Assembly (NCBI GenBank): GCA_000320545.1
Contig: ADNK01000427.1
Location: 115,001 to 179,000, forward strand
Length of the DNA stretch: 64,000 nucleotides
Direction: 5' to 3'
From: Bigelowiella natans CCMP2755
Lineage: Eukaryota; Cercozoa; Chlorarachniophyceae
The notes beneath the pieces are model-generated. The model was not told the origin of the DNA and made no database searches. It saw only the letters and a list, made by a program, of their open reading frames with translations. The translations under genes and the position numbers were made by a program. Positions 47,701-59,900 of the stretch are shown here, one piece after another; position 1 is the first letter of the stretch; the number at the start of each line of letters is the position of its first letter.

Positions 47701-48512
47701 CCAAGTGCGCACTCGATCCTACGCACGTATAACTAGCCCTAGAGCTAGGCATAGGCTTTAGAGCCTGCCTGCACAATAAATGATGTTCAATCGAAGCCGC
47801 ATACATGACATGTGGCTGTTATGTGTGAGTATGCATGATATGCCAGTATCGTGCGTGTCAATGCAACTCTTGTTCTACGCAATCTGTAATGCGCTAGTGC
47901 GCACGATGCACATTCGCTAGAATAATTGTGTGCAGACACGTACACTAACAACATGTGTAGTCGCACATGCTAGAATAGAGCATCTCATGTTACCTAGTTA
48001 CCACTATAGACTGCGCAGCATTCTGTGACGTACGATATGCATTGCTTGTTCAGCCAACTTGCTCGCTGCTACGCTACATACGTACATCACACCATCTAGC
48101 CATGCTAGCTAATATAACAAGCAGCAACCAGAGTCGTTGATCATCAGATTGAAAGCAGTGCAGCCGCCTGGCATGGCTAGATGGGTCTAGAGGTGGCCAA
48201 CAAGCTGGGCTCGCCGCAACATGCACAGTGACATCAAAAACAACAAAGGCAAGCTGTGAGCGGAGCACCTACCAGATTCCTTCGTGGCTACTAACATAGC
48301 ATCGTACGCGAATGCACGAATGCAAGCATGTATGTGGGCCATGCAATGATGTAGTCCACTCGGCAAGATTCACACAGGTAACGCAATTGCACAGGGCAGC
48401 AACAAAATGGTCGAAGCTAATGCACGTACATGCATGCAGGGCAGCACTTTCACGAACGAGTGCCAAGCTACTAGCCTCGTCCAACTTCTCCTTTGATGAC
48501 TCCCAAAGCATG
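47469..48512. other. Tail-to-tail intergenic gap, CTAG-rich
   Basis: Gap between PIP30 and U2AF65 3' ends. About 13 CTAG words, for example ACTAGCCCTAGAGCTAGG (47731-47748) and GCATGGCTAGATGGGTCTAG (48171-48190), plus a (CA)n run at 47668-47696. No gene recognised. Confidence 0.65.
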
Positions 48513-48550
48513 CTACAATAGATTCATCTTGTTGAACCGATCCTGAAGCA

Positions 48551-48605
<55 letters not shown>

Positions 48606-50333
48606 GGAATGTCAAAAACTAGCACTTTTTGGGAAAGTTGGAAGAAACATCACCTCTGGCCAATAGACGGTCTTGACGTAGTTCTCTCCATACATAGCGT
48701 CTTTCATCCCCTTTTAAAAAAAATGTTATTCTTATTATTTATTTGGTAAAGCAACTTCTAGTCGTCGCTAATGACCTTGGTGCACTCAATCGCCGCTTTC
48801 AATTCCACAAACTTGACGTAAACTCTGCGTTAAAACAAAACGACCACGATGTATATCCAAGTACTTCAAAATCATCCATCAAAAAAACTTCGTTGCCGAG
48901 CTTTGCCACATATCATCGATTACAGCAACTTGCTGCGATTACGAACAAGCCAATGTAAACATCATCATTGTTTTTTTGTCGTCGTCATTGAGTCAAATAC
49001 CTTCCAACACCGGCAAGTCCTTGGCCCGGACGGGGAATTATCAACTTAGAAATGTTTCCAAATTGCTCGACGCCTGTGGTATTTTTGTACGTAAATTAGT
49101 GTCTCGTGTGCCATGAAACTACTTTCTCCTTCTTTCCTCTATACCTTGCCTAATGTCATTGAATATGCTCAGGTACTCCTACACAGGATAGGAGAAGCAC
49201 GAAGAATATAATCAACTCAAAGTCACCAAAGACTGGTAGCAGAGTGCATATGTTTAAGGGATCCTTATGCGACTTCTCCAAAGATATATTCAGTGATGAT
49301 GGTGGTGCATGTCCTTGATGATTATATGAAATAGTAATGTCGCAGAGTTTGAAGTGCGGTGATTTTGTAATGCGAGTGTAGCGACGGCTTAAAGCGTGCA
49401 TACGATGATACCGTATCATCCTTGAGCTGCTCGTTGGTTGCACAGCCTAAGATCACTACGACACGTGATGGTGACTTCGAGACACTCCCCGGTTGCAGCT
49501 AATAAGAGACAGCAAAAGAGTAGTTGCAAGAAAAGAAGGATCAGAGAGAATAGTGTGCACATACTAACTGCGTGCGTATTCCACGTAGAAGCTGTGTACG
49601 CAGCGTCCACCATCATAATCATAAATACTACCAGGCTGAGATGGCACATTGCTGCAAGATGTGGTTGCATCTCCGGGGCATTTCCTGTGTTATGTGCATT
49701 CGCAAACACACAAATAACAAAACTTTGCTCGCATGTGTGTTTTTGTGTGAGTGTGTGTGTGTGTGTGTATGTTGCCGTCTCTCTGTTTCATATTTCTCGA
49801 TTCGCTAAGCCCTCTACTACTCTGGTCTCTTGATCTATATGTGACAGCTTTGAGGATGAATGGATGGATGGATTCAAGGTATGAACACTCATCATGTGAA
49901 GGAAGGGCTGCTGGTGTATGTACCAAAATGCTTCTGAGGGTCGAGGAAGGGGTTTTCCTAAGAAGAAGAAGAAGAAGATGATGATGATGATGATGATGAG
50001 GATGATGAGCATCTCTTAAATAATGGGGCATGTTCTTGACACCGCACCACATTCTTCACATTCTACGCTTAGATATGGCTTGCAACTTACTGCGCTATGC
50101 GAAAGACATGTTAACTTAGATGGGCTTGCATGATGATAGTGATGTGTGTGTGTGTGTGAGCGAATTAGCTGTTGCATTAGGAAACGTACATCTCCTCCCG
50201 GAGTGAGAAGTGCCTTTCGAACCTTCGGTTACGATATGATAGAGTTGAGCGCATGGGGTACTATGACTCTCAAGCTTCACCATGTATGCTCTCTTATTCA
50301 CGTGCCTCCTGCTAATACTATGTGAAGCATATG

Positions 50334-50375
<42 letters not shown>

Positions 50376-51047
50376 CCCTGCACACATACTACGTCTACTA
50401 CCTGGAGATTTTGGTTTAGAATACGCATTCCGTGCAGCCTAGTAAAACATTATATGGCCATATTCGCGTTATGGTGGGGAAAGAGGAGGAGGCGCACAGA
50501 GAAAGGGCAATGCGTGCTGCTGCTCAGAAGTGCCAACAGCTTTCAAAGCAAAATCATAGAAGAAGCTTCCTCGGGTTGGTATGCAAATGCACAGAATATG
50601 ATATTTCTGACGCTTTTACATGACGTTGTGTAAGGTGCAAAATGATCCGCACATGCAAGCTACCCTCTGATGGCCCTGTCTGTTACAGCGGGATCTTGGT
50701 ACTGAGCGAAGACCCTGATTAGTTTCGATAAATGTTAAATTTTGAGCTATTAAACATGCAATATCATATATGTGTGTGGTGAGTAGACGATGGTGACAAC
50801 GCGGTGCTATTAACGAACTACTACAATGCATAATACCATCCTTTCATCTTTTGTGTCAACGGGTCTCTCGGCAGGTACAATCCCTAGGAGAGAGGGGGGG
50901 GGGGGGTAGAAGGAAGTAAACAATCGCATTTTTTTTTTTTATGTCACATTTCTTATTTGGATGTTACCTAAGACTGTATTTCATGGGTTGATATATGGTT
51001 TGACTATCACTGCACATACAGCCACCACCAGCATCGTGGTATTGTTC

Positions 51048-51087
<40 letters not shown>

Positions 51088-51282
51088 AAACATGTCTGTC
51101 TTCAGTATAAAAACACACCTTCAATGGCCCGAACGCTTCAAATATTTCCTGCATGAAAAGTATGATTATCTCAAAATTTCGCTCGTGTGAGATCGAAGCA
51201 CGAGAAAGTTCTTCAATTCCAAGAGAGCAACGATGTTACATTACAATAATAGCAAGGCCACAGACGACCTCAAAGTCGTATA

Positions 51283-51326
<44 letters not shown>

Positions 51327-51738
51327 ACCTGAATTTGTTCTGGGTACATTTTGAGTGGGAAGCCTATGAAGTTCAAGGAACGATGATGATGGTGATGATG
51401 ATGATTATAATGATAATGATGATGATAATGATGATGCTTCTGACTCCAGCAGGTAGCTGTCCTCAGTTTACCTCTTCAATTATATCCTTTTTTCTTACGA
51501 TAACTTGTCATATTAATTATTTATTGTTGCTACTGGTGCGTTTCAATATGCAGATAGTAAGTGCATTTATTTCATACCTGCTGCATAAATCTTGCCTGGG
51601 CCTTCTTCTACGGTAGGACCGACAGCCCTCCTTTTCACGCCTTCATAGCAAAAAGGGAGGAAGAGGAATGGGAGACGCCGAAGCAAGCAGGGCCGATTGG
51701 CACACAACCCAAGACAAAGTCACACCACATTGGACAAT

Positions 51739-51791
<53 letters not shown>

Positions 51792-52278
51792 ATGTAAAGG
51801 ACTACTATGAAGATGGCATTGGCGCTAATCTGGCGTTGATTTATATGGAAGATTAATAAATCTACAACCAAAAAGTCTACAAGATATATGGTGATGGCAA
51901 GTTGGTGGCTGGCTTGTTTGCTCCTAGTATTGTATATTAATGTTGGTTCCATCCTACATATTGATGATGGTCATTTATTCTCTTTTCACTTTTTACCAAG
52001 TGGGGCGAGATCCAACTGCTGCGGTTGTGGACGTAACCCCCAAGCTTCCTGAAGAAGGATGATGATTTCATTGAATGATTCTCTACTTTTTGAGAATCAT
52101 GCACAGCAGAGAGAAGAAGACAAAGTACGTGGAGGATTCTTACTACTACTACTATTGCTACTCGCACCACAGCACTACTACCTGGAACTTCGTTTCATCA
52201 AATCCTGTTGGCCGACCAATGTGAATCTGCACACCTTGGTACAGTAACGACCCAACCTAAGTAGAGAACAAGGATGAT

Positions 52279-52318
<40 letters not shown>

Positions 52319-52427
52319 AAGAGTTTGGACGAGAATTCAACATTTTTGAAATAATTTTATTAGTTTGGAACATGTTTGATATATGGTGAAAGCTAGCATT
52401 CCTAGTTGCCACCACCACCACTACTAC

Positions 52428-52461
<34 letters not shown>

Positions 52462-52695
52462 TTATGATATGGGCGGCTGAACGTCGCGCAGCTTCCTCAT
52501 CATCATCATTGTAAACTAGCATCATTATCATCATATAAACAACAACGCACGTTGAGAATCTGCACAGCCTCTTCTGCAGTTCGGAACTCGATGAATGCGT
52601 ATCGACCCATCGGATTTAGAAAGACCTGCGATGATAATGATGATGATGATCATAATGATCATGATCATGATCATAATTCTCCGGTGACTACAACG

Positions 52696-52731
<36 letters not shown>

Positions 52732-53126
52732 GCACGCACCTGCAGCACAGAAGCACCAGGAACCCTTTGTGGGCCTTGTCCTATCTCCAGTACACGGTTA
52801 AAGAAGTATCTGATAGCAGACAACAGTGAGAATGATAAACATCCTCATCATTATCATCATTATCATCATGATAATGATGATGATACAACACTGTTCTAAC
52901 TACTGAGATGGTTCATATATGATGGTTGCGAGATATGAACGACACTACTTCAAAATGCCAGTCGTCCGCACAAAGAGCAACCATTAAGGCACGAAAAAGC
53001 TTGCGCACTACCGTAAATCATCCGATGTCGCATCTGGAGGAAGCTGGGTCGTGGGGAACAGCAACATCCCCAAAATACGGCAGGGGAGAGTAGTTCAGAC
53101 AATGTGCATCACGCAGAAAGAACAAA

Positions 53127-53167
<41 letters not shown>

Positions 53168-53908
53168 GGGAGACGCAATAATTTGGGCTGAATTGCTAAG
53201 TGGTTCTTAATACATTCGTGACATAAACCCTAGACCACATGCGATCCTCTTGAAGCTGCTCCGTAAGAGTCTTCTTCTCCTTTAAAACCTGACCCAATCA
53301 GCGCGTCAGGTTTCCGCATACATACATAGGCACACGCATTCTATGAGAATCATGTTGGGAGCGAGGCAGCACGATTCTATGTTGTTGTTGGATCAGAGTC
53401 ATGGAAGTTTTAGGCTTGTTCTCATCAAGCGCGGTGGCACCGCCCTCTCGACGAATACGAACGAATTTGATCATCATCTCCAACATACAAAAAGACATCA
53501 ACGTGCACGGGTACATATTGACTCAAATGCATTAATGTAAGAATGTGTGCTGTATGGGTATCCGCGACGTTAAAGTCACAAAATCCATCCTCTTCCGCAA
53601 TTAATCTTGTTTGCACTTCTGTAGCCATAATGATATTCATCATCATCATCATCATCATCATAATCATTGTTCTCTTCGTACAAGAAGACACACACACCTT
53701 CAGCTGCATCGTTTGGAAGTACTCCTGAACTCTGTACGCATGCATCAAGAACGAAAGATTGGGTGATAATGGCATGGAGGGAAAAACTCGACGAGCATCA
53801 AGAGAACGACGATGTAACATGCAACATGCAGCTATCACCGAAGCTAGTACCGACGAGGTACATGAAAAACGCAAAATAGACTCATAAACTCTGTTGTTTC
53901 TACCACTG

Positions 53909-53944
<36 letters not shown>

Positions 53945-55492
53945 ATGGCATTACTACTACTTTCACCTCTTAATCCCTCTAGCTGTCATTGGCTTTATGA
54001 TGCTGCCAGGGCCGGTGCTGTTAGGTCCAGCCTCCATCGTAGAGATCTGCGAGGTTGCAGTATATCAGAGTATAATAATATCGATGATGCGAAAAAAGTC
54101 AATATACATATGTTCCATCTCATCAGCAAATAGCAATATCGAGAGGATGGCATTGACGTTGCAGTATTTATGATTCAATCGCCACTTCTTGAGGCACTTG
54201 GCCTTGAGGTTGGTAATAATATTATATAATAGTACTAGTAGTCGAAGTACCTCAAATTCGTGAAGACTGTCTTCTGGTGTTACGATGGAAGGGCCAGGAC
54301 GCAACTGCTGGCCTATGATGTAGTAGTAACAGCATGATGGGGAGGAAGAAGGAGAGCGAAAAAGAATGGGAAAATCGTAATTAGTCCTTAATAATCATCA
54401 TAACACTCACGTCTCTATAAAAAGCTCGCATGGTCACTATTATTATAATTAGTATTAATAATAATATGATTATTATTATTATCTTTTGACACGTTAATTA
54501 CCTCCATCCCATCGGCGCCTACGTGGTCTTCGTCTGCTTGGAGCTTGCGTGGGCATTAGACTCGGCGGTGAAACGACAGCCACTGACGAGTTTGCCACTG
54601 CTGTGCCATTTGATGACGGCTGGCCACGGAAATAATGGAATCCCTTAGCGATTCTAGATCTATCAGTTGCTGTCGTAGTATTCGTTTTATGCAAACTTCC
54701 GGCAGCGGTTCTGGAGCTGTCATTCCCCCCCTTCACAACTTCATTGCTACGATTGGCATTAAACACCTTCCCCACTTCCTCCTGGTTTGCTATTGCGGTG
54801 GTGATATTTGAACTAATGGTCCCGCGATTGGTAACGTTATGCCCTTCTTCTTCTTTAGTTTCTTGCTGCATCATAGCAGCGCCTATTGGTTCGAATCCCA
54901 CCCTGAACCGCCCTGCCTTACTATTCTCGTCATCATAACTTGAAGATGACCCGCCATTTTTTCCCCTGCTTGCTCGTCTATTGCGTTTGCTTTCTCTGCT
55001 AGAGTGTCTTCTTCTGCTCTGGTAGCGCTGCCGCTGCTGCCGCTGCTGCTGCCGTCCGATTCCTTGCCGGGATGGTAATGGGCCTTGTTCTTGTGATGTT
55101 CTTTGATTTGCCGACACACACCCGCCTGATAGTCGATGAATGATGTCAGCTGTGTTTGAAGGCCTATGGCCGCTAATTCTGCCTCTGCCGGTTTGTTCGG
55201 TTTCTCCCCCATTGGGGATAATATCAAGGCTGCAGCCAAGCACGTTTGTGTGGGGGTGAGGCTTGGAACATAAGAAAGCTCTGTAGTAACCAAAACTGCC
55301 GGGAAGGAAGTTGACATCAGTAGATTGACGAGGCATGAATGGCCCATTTGAGTCTGCAATGCCAGCAGAGGCGACGATCATGACGATGGATACGAAGAGC
55401 GTTGTGCGTCGGCAAAACCAGGGGGTGAGGGAGACAGGGTCATGGTGGCAGTGGGAGGGGGGATAATGTTGCCTATGTAGCCCTTGAGTCAT
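48513..55492 (-). CDS. U2AF2: U2AF65 large subunit of the U2 snRNP auxiliary factor
   Basis: About 17 minus-strand exons. RRM1: IRYFFNRVLEIG (about 52813-52741), MGRYAFIEFRTAEEAVQIL (about 52608-52552), VQIHIGRPTG (about 52231-52202). RRM2: EIFEAFGPLK (51122-51151) and VFAQYQDPAVTDRAIRG (about 50718-50668). The third, UHM-type RRM is complete: 49412-49498 (SRVVVILGCATNEQLKDD), 49145-49178, 49002-49073 (FGNISKLIIPRPGQG), 48775-48824 (VYVKFVELKAAIECTK), 48654-48710 and 48513-48542 (DRFNKMNLL). The 5' exon, ending at about 54510, encodes an Arg/Ser-rich part (RRRHSSRESKRNRRASRG) and finishes RRRPRRRRWDG, a textbook UHM-ligand motif (basic run then WD) like the one by which U2AF65 binds U2AF35. 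U2AF65 recognises polypyrimidine tracts at 3' splice sites. The start is uncertain: the frame opens at 55492 with an odd hydrophobic stretch. Exons in 53200-54300 are tentative. Confidence 0.82.
48552..48597. repeat. (AT)n microsatellite
   Basis: AT run in the last U2AF65 intron, just upstream (on the minus strand) of the final acceptor. Confidence 0.95.
51050..51084. repeat. (AC)n microsatellite
   Basis: AC run in a U2AF65 intron. Confidence 0.95.
51286..51324. repeat. (CA)n microsatellite
   Basis: CA run in a U2AF65 intron, 200 bases from the previous one. Confidence 0.95.
51741..51787. repeat. (AC)n(AT)n compound microsatellite
   Basis: Compound run in a U2AF65 intron. Confidence 0.95.
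52280..52312. repeat. (AG)n microsatellite
   Basis: AG run in a U2AF65 intron; on the sense (minus) strand this is a pyrimidine tract ahead of the exon with VQIHIGRPTG. Confidence 0.9.
53131..53164. repeat. (GA)n microsatellite
   Basis: GA run in a U2AF65 intron; pyrimidine-rich on the sense strand. Confidence 0.95.
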
Positions 55493-56543
55493 TGGCCATG
55501 GAGTCTCACGTTAAACGGGAGAAAGCACTCTTGACAGTCAGATCATTCAGCGAAGGGAGGAGGGTCTAATTCCATTCCTGATTTCTGCTTTCTGTTTTCC
55601 GTTTGCATGTGTTTTGGAATCGTGTTCTGCTCAGTTATTTTGGCTTATTTTCCCTTGCAGAAAAGGAGGCCGCAGGTTCTTGATTTCCCCACCGCACAAC
55701 CACACTCATCACTGTGCGATGTCTTAGACCAGATTTTAAGCTGAATTTAACCACCTAATCAAGGGAGAAACTCTCGCTCACTTTTGTCTAGATTTTGGAT
55801 TTGCAAACGGTCGTTCCTCAAAGGCCGACAGGACAGCAGCCTGCGAGTGATGCCTCAGGCTTTTCTTCACGTGCCTCCGAACACTTCATTCCTGTGATTC
55901 TTCCCGCTTTGATTTGCAGACGATTTACATCTCATCCTGCAGCTACGACATCTGTTCGCTGTGACACGCAGACACGGGGGAAAGGTGAGCTTGGGAGGAA
56001 GAGCGAGGTCGACGTCGACAGTGCCAGTGCGTTGAGAGTGCGCAAGGAGTGCAGAACTGGGATGAAGTGAGGTGAAGAGCCACTTGCAACGTTTTGCGAA
56101 TCAGTTCTAGAGTTGCTGACAAACTTTTCCACGAACGAACGGACTCACCACCAGGGAACAATTGCCAGGGAAATGAAGTGCGCAATCAACAGGCGGGAGG
56201 GAGCCACGCGCCACCGCCTAGCGCAAAATGACAAAAAGTTGCGCTGTTCTGGCGTCTGTCCGTTGGCACAGTGAAAATCGTCACGGTGGTGGTGCACGTC
56301 GTGCAAACCATGCACAGCGCACGCAAGGCCAGAAGGACACAGCACGCCAGCACGTGTTGCTGCACGATGCACGTTCAGACGTGCTGTCTGCGTGCCTTGC
56401 AATTGTCACATTGTTGTTGTTGCCACAGGCAGCCCTAGAGCCTGTCAGGCAGCGTGGCACGGTGCAGCATCGATGAACTGATCACGTCCAGACGTGTCGA
56501 TCTGCACACCCAGACACGTGTGCACGTGCATCGCCTGTCTAGC
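55493..56543. other. Intergenic region left of the retrotransposon
   Basis: Upstream flank of U2AF65 and the left side of the insertion site. GC-rich from 55800 with many ACGTG/GCACG words. A plus frame at 55795-56070 (91 codons, MDLQTVVPQRPTGQQP start) has no recognisable domain and overlaps open frames on the other strand, so I do not call it as a gene. Confidence 0.5.
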
Positions 56544-56547
56544 TGTG
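56544..56547. repeat. Target site duplication (left), TGTG
   Basis: TGTG immediately left of the LTR, repeated at 62264-62267 immediately right of the other LTR. Confidence 0.75.
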
Positions 56548-56873
56548 TGTTGCGCGTAAGGTGTTCACAGGCCGAGGCGCTACGTGCACAAGTAGGCAGG
56601 GGGGGGGAAAGGCACGTTTGCTTCCTTTTGAAGAGTTGTGTTTATTTTTATTAAAGATTATATTTTTATTAAATCGTGCACTGCGTAATCATTCGCGAAG
56701 CTTTCGCGAATGCCGCCGCACGTGGGGCAGCACACTTCCGGTGTGCTGCCATGAGTCCCGCCGGAACCCACGTGCCTATGCTGTATTAATATCTACGTTA
56801 TCTATATTCTATATCCGCGACAACCCCTTTGTTGTCGCACGTGACTTGTGCCCGCGTAGTGGTACGCGCTACA
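56548..56873 (-). repeat. LTR (3' LTR of the minus-strand element)
   Basis: 326 bases, starts TG and ends CA. I compared it base by base with 61938-62263 and saw no difference. It contains three strong hairpins: 56691-56711 (9-bp arms ATTCGCGAA), 56726-56750 (10-bp arms GGCAGCACAC) and 56817-56838 (8-bp arms GCGACAAC). Confidence 0.95.
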
Positions 56874-56884
56874 CCTCCCCCAAG
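56874..56884 (-). promoter_or_regulatory. Polypurine tract
   Basis: Minus-strand CTTGGGGGAGG directly abutting the 3' LTR, the expected plus-strand primer for reverse transcription. Confidence 0.8.
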
Positions 56885-56924
56885 TCACGTTGCTCCTTCC
56901 TTCCTTCCTTATTCCCTTAGACCT

Positions 56925-59900
56925 TCATCGCTTTCGGAACTTCACCAACCACCAGGTAATAGATTCCTCTCTAACCTTATCTCCTTTGTCGCTTACCCAG
57001 AACTCACCTTCGTCCTTAGGTTCGTGTCCATACCAGCCCTCTGCATCAAGGTCCCCCAGGACCTTATACCAGTGCTCAAAGGGTAAGTCGGGAACAGCTA
57101 GGTAGAGTAGCTGATATTTTCCGTCCTTTATTTTCATAGCTACCCTCTCCATATTTCGTAATCCAGGGTAGCCTAGATAGACAATCTTCATGCGCCAATC
57201 GTCGTTCACCCTGACCTTATTGTTTCCATATTCCACATCGAACTTAGGTCGGGGTCCTAAACAAGGCATTGCTCGCTCCCACACAGTAGGGTTTACTTTA
57301 ACATCCTCTAGGAGCTTCTCACCGATATCATAATTCTTTAGGTGACTGATGTGGCGCAAGGTGACCCTGTTCCCATCATAGATGTAGTACTGCTTCCTCC
57401 CCTTCCTCTCGGTAACCTTTGCAACGCCACCCCAGAAGGGGTCTTGTTTATTTCTCGATCTCAGATTTACCTTGGCCCTAACATACTGTCCTTCCTTTAG
57501 AACTCGGCCATCGTACGGGACCTTCTCGTCTTCGCTCTCGGTATCGTCGTCGTTGTCGTCGCCTTCTTCCCTCTCCTTATCCTTGATACCTCCCCCAGAC
57601 GTGAAGGTGTCGTTTACTAACCCTTGTATCTTGTCTGGTGTGGTGCTATTTATCCTGCTTAGGTTGGCCAAGGTGCGGTGGAGTCGCTCTACCTTGGAGT
57701 TGGACTGGGCATAGTATACAGGTGAGGCATCAATATTAGGGTGTGGTAGCTGTAGAAGAGAGGTCTCATTATCCACATGTAACTTCTTTGGTATCTTGTT
57801 TATGCTAACTTCATCAGGGATAGCCTGGAGCTCAGACTCCCAGGTACGGTAGCAGTTAGTAAGCCTCTGCTTATATAAGCCTTTGTTCTTCTTAGCAACG
57901 TTGACCTTGATAATCTTTTTAACCCAGCACTTTCCAGTGGCCACATCAACGAAGGTAAGGTAGTGATAGCCATCGTACTTATAAACATCAATTTGCACGA
58001 TATCTAAGAAGTTCCTTGCTTTGATTTTCTTAGATGCACGGCTCTTGCTGGACTCCTTGGTGGCGACGCCTGCCGCCTTCAAGCTGGAGCACCTGCAGCC
58101 ACGCAGGTATGTCCTTATCTCTTTTAGCTTGTAGGGCCAGTAGTAATGGTAGAGTAGAGCAGTGATATGGTTTTCTCCTACGTGTGCAGGTCCATGGGCG
58201 GTAAAGAGAAGGGCTCCCCTGGTCCGCCGTGGCACGTAGGTACGCCTAACATTATTAGTGTATACATATATCCTATCACTAAGTACCTCATGCTTGTGTT
58301 TGTATTTATCCAGGTGTTCTTGAAGGTGCTGGAGCTCCTCTGGCTCAGGCAGGAAGTCGCCGTCCTCGAAGGTAATCGCGTTAACCATAGGGGTGACCTG
58401 GGTAGGGACTTTCTTTTCGAACAGCCTGCTGAAATAGTCAGCAAGCTGCTTGTCTCCTGGTGCGTAGACCACTGTCCTCTTGTCCCTAAACTCTTCCGTG
58501 TCCGCCCTCATAGCTGCATACTCATCGTTAGGCGCTTCGAGCTTGCGGTCGATGCCTAGGAGGGGCTTGTGGTCAGTCATTAAGGTGAAGCTGGGCACCG
58601 ACAGCAGGTAGTATCTTAGTTTCCTCTGCGCCTCAGTCATGGCTTTATACTCTCCTTTTGTAGGGCTGTACTTGGCCTCAGCTGCTGTGCAGGCCCTGCC
58701 CCACACCCGTATGATCTGCTGGTCTTGGGTAAGTACAGCAGCCATACCTAGCTTAGACCAGTCTGTCCATAGGGTAGCTGGTCTAGTAGTGTCTAGCTTA
58801 GCATTCAATAGGGTGTTGCTGCATAACTTTATTAGGTTATCGAAGTGGGCATCAAGGCCAGCCTTGGCCCACACCTTAGCGAAGCTGAGGCCTACAGAGT
58901 TCTCCTTCCGGTAAGCAGTAGTAAAAGCAGCTGCAGTCCTAGCGTAGGTAGGGGAGAACCTACGTAGTATCCAAGCTGCAGTCTGCAAGAATGACTTTAA
59001 CTCCTTTGCATTCTTAGGTTTAGGGGCTTGCTGTAGTGCTGCTACTTTCTCGGGGTTTGGGGTGATGCGGCCTTGCTCCAGGTAATATCCACACCACTTG
59101 ATTCTTGTAGCTAGGAATGTACACTTCTGCAGTCTAATAGTAAAACCGAAGTGTGCAAACCTAATAAATATATTTTCCAGGAGGAAGATCTGAGCGACGA
59201 CTGTGTTGGTACATATTATGTCATCATCCACATACACAAACACAAACACCCACAACACAGACGCCATCCCATCATGTGTGTATGCCCTGTAGTTCTGACT
59301 ACTGAACGCATCCCCTGATATGCTTAGGCCGTAAGGGAATACGACGAAGTGCCACTTCCTGTGCCTGCTGGAGAACGCGGTAATGGGGCGGGAGGTTTTG
59401 TGGATGGGTGTCTGCATGTATGATTCATTTTTATCTAGGGAAGAGTAGTATTTGTATCCTATGACGTGTTCAATAACGTCATCTATCCTTGGTGTAGGTG
59501 TCTGGATCCTCTTTATTACTCGGTTGTGGCGGATGAAGTTGTGCGCCAGGCGGAAGAAAGGGTAAGTAGGTTTCTTAGCTAGCACATGTCTCACGTTCCA
59601 TGGTGAGTTGCTTGGCTCTATCTTCCCTTCCTTTGCCCATTCATTGATCTGCCACTCTATCTTTTCCCAGTCCGCTTCCGGTCGCCTATGTTCTGGGTCA
59701 TTGATGATGCACTCTTCGTATCCCTTCTTTAGCTCGATCTTTACTGGGGTAAGCTTGCTGGAGGGCTTCGTCGTCGGCTTGGTGATGTCAGAGTACTTCT
59801 CGTTTAATATTTTATTAATGTACTTTTTGCCTTTGTCGATATCCCAATCATCAGCTGGGGGGGTCTTGTCCAGTAGCTCCGTTATCTGTCGGATGGTCTT

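Noticed and set aside
50426-50633. Plus-strand gene within the U2AF65 region
   Set aside because: A gene-like frame (REREAMRAAAQ-type composition) exists, but the interval lies between RRM2 and UHM exons of U2AF65 and no supporting exons or homology were found.
9632-53164. Possible CRISPR-like arrays
   Set aside because: All tandem arrays are simple microsatellites without unique spacers, in a eukaryotic intron context.
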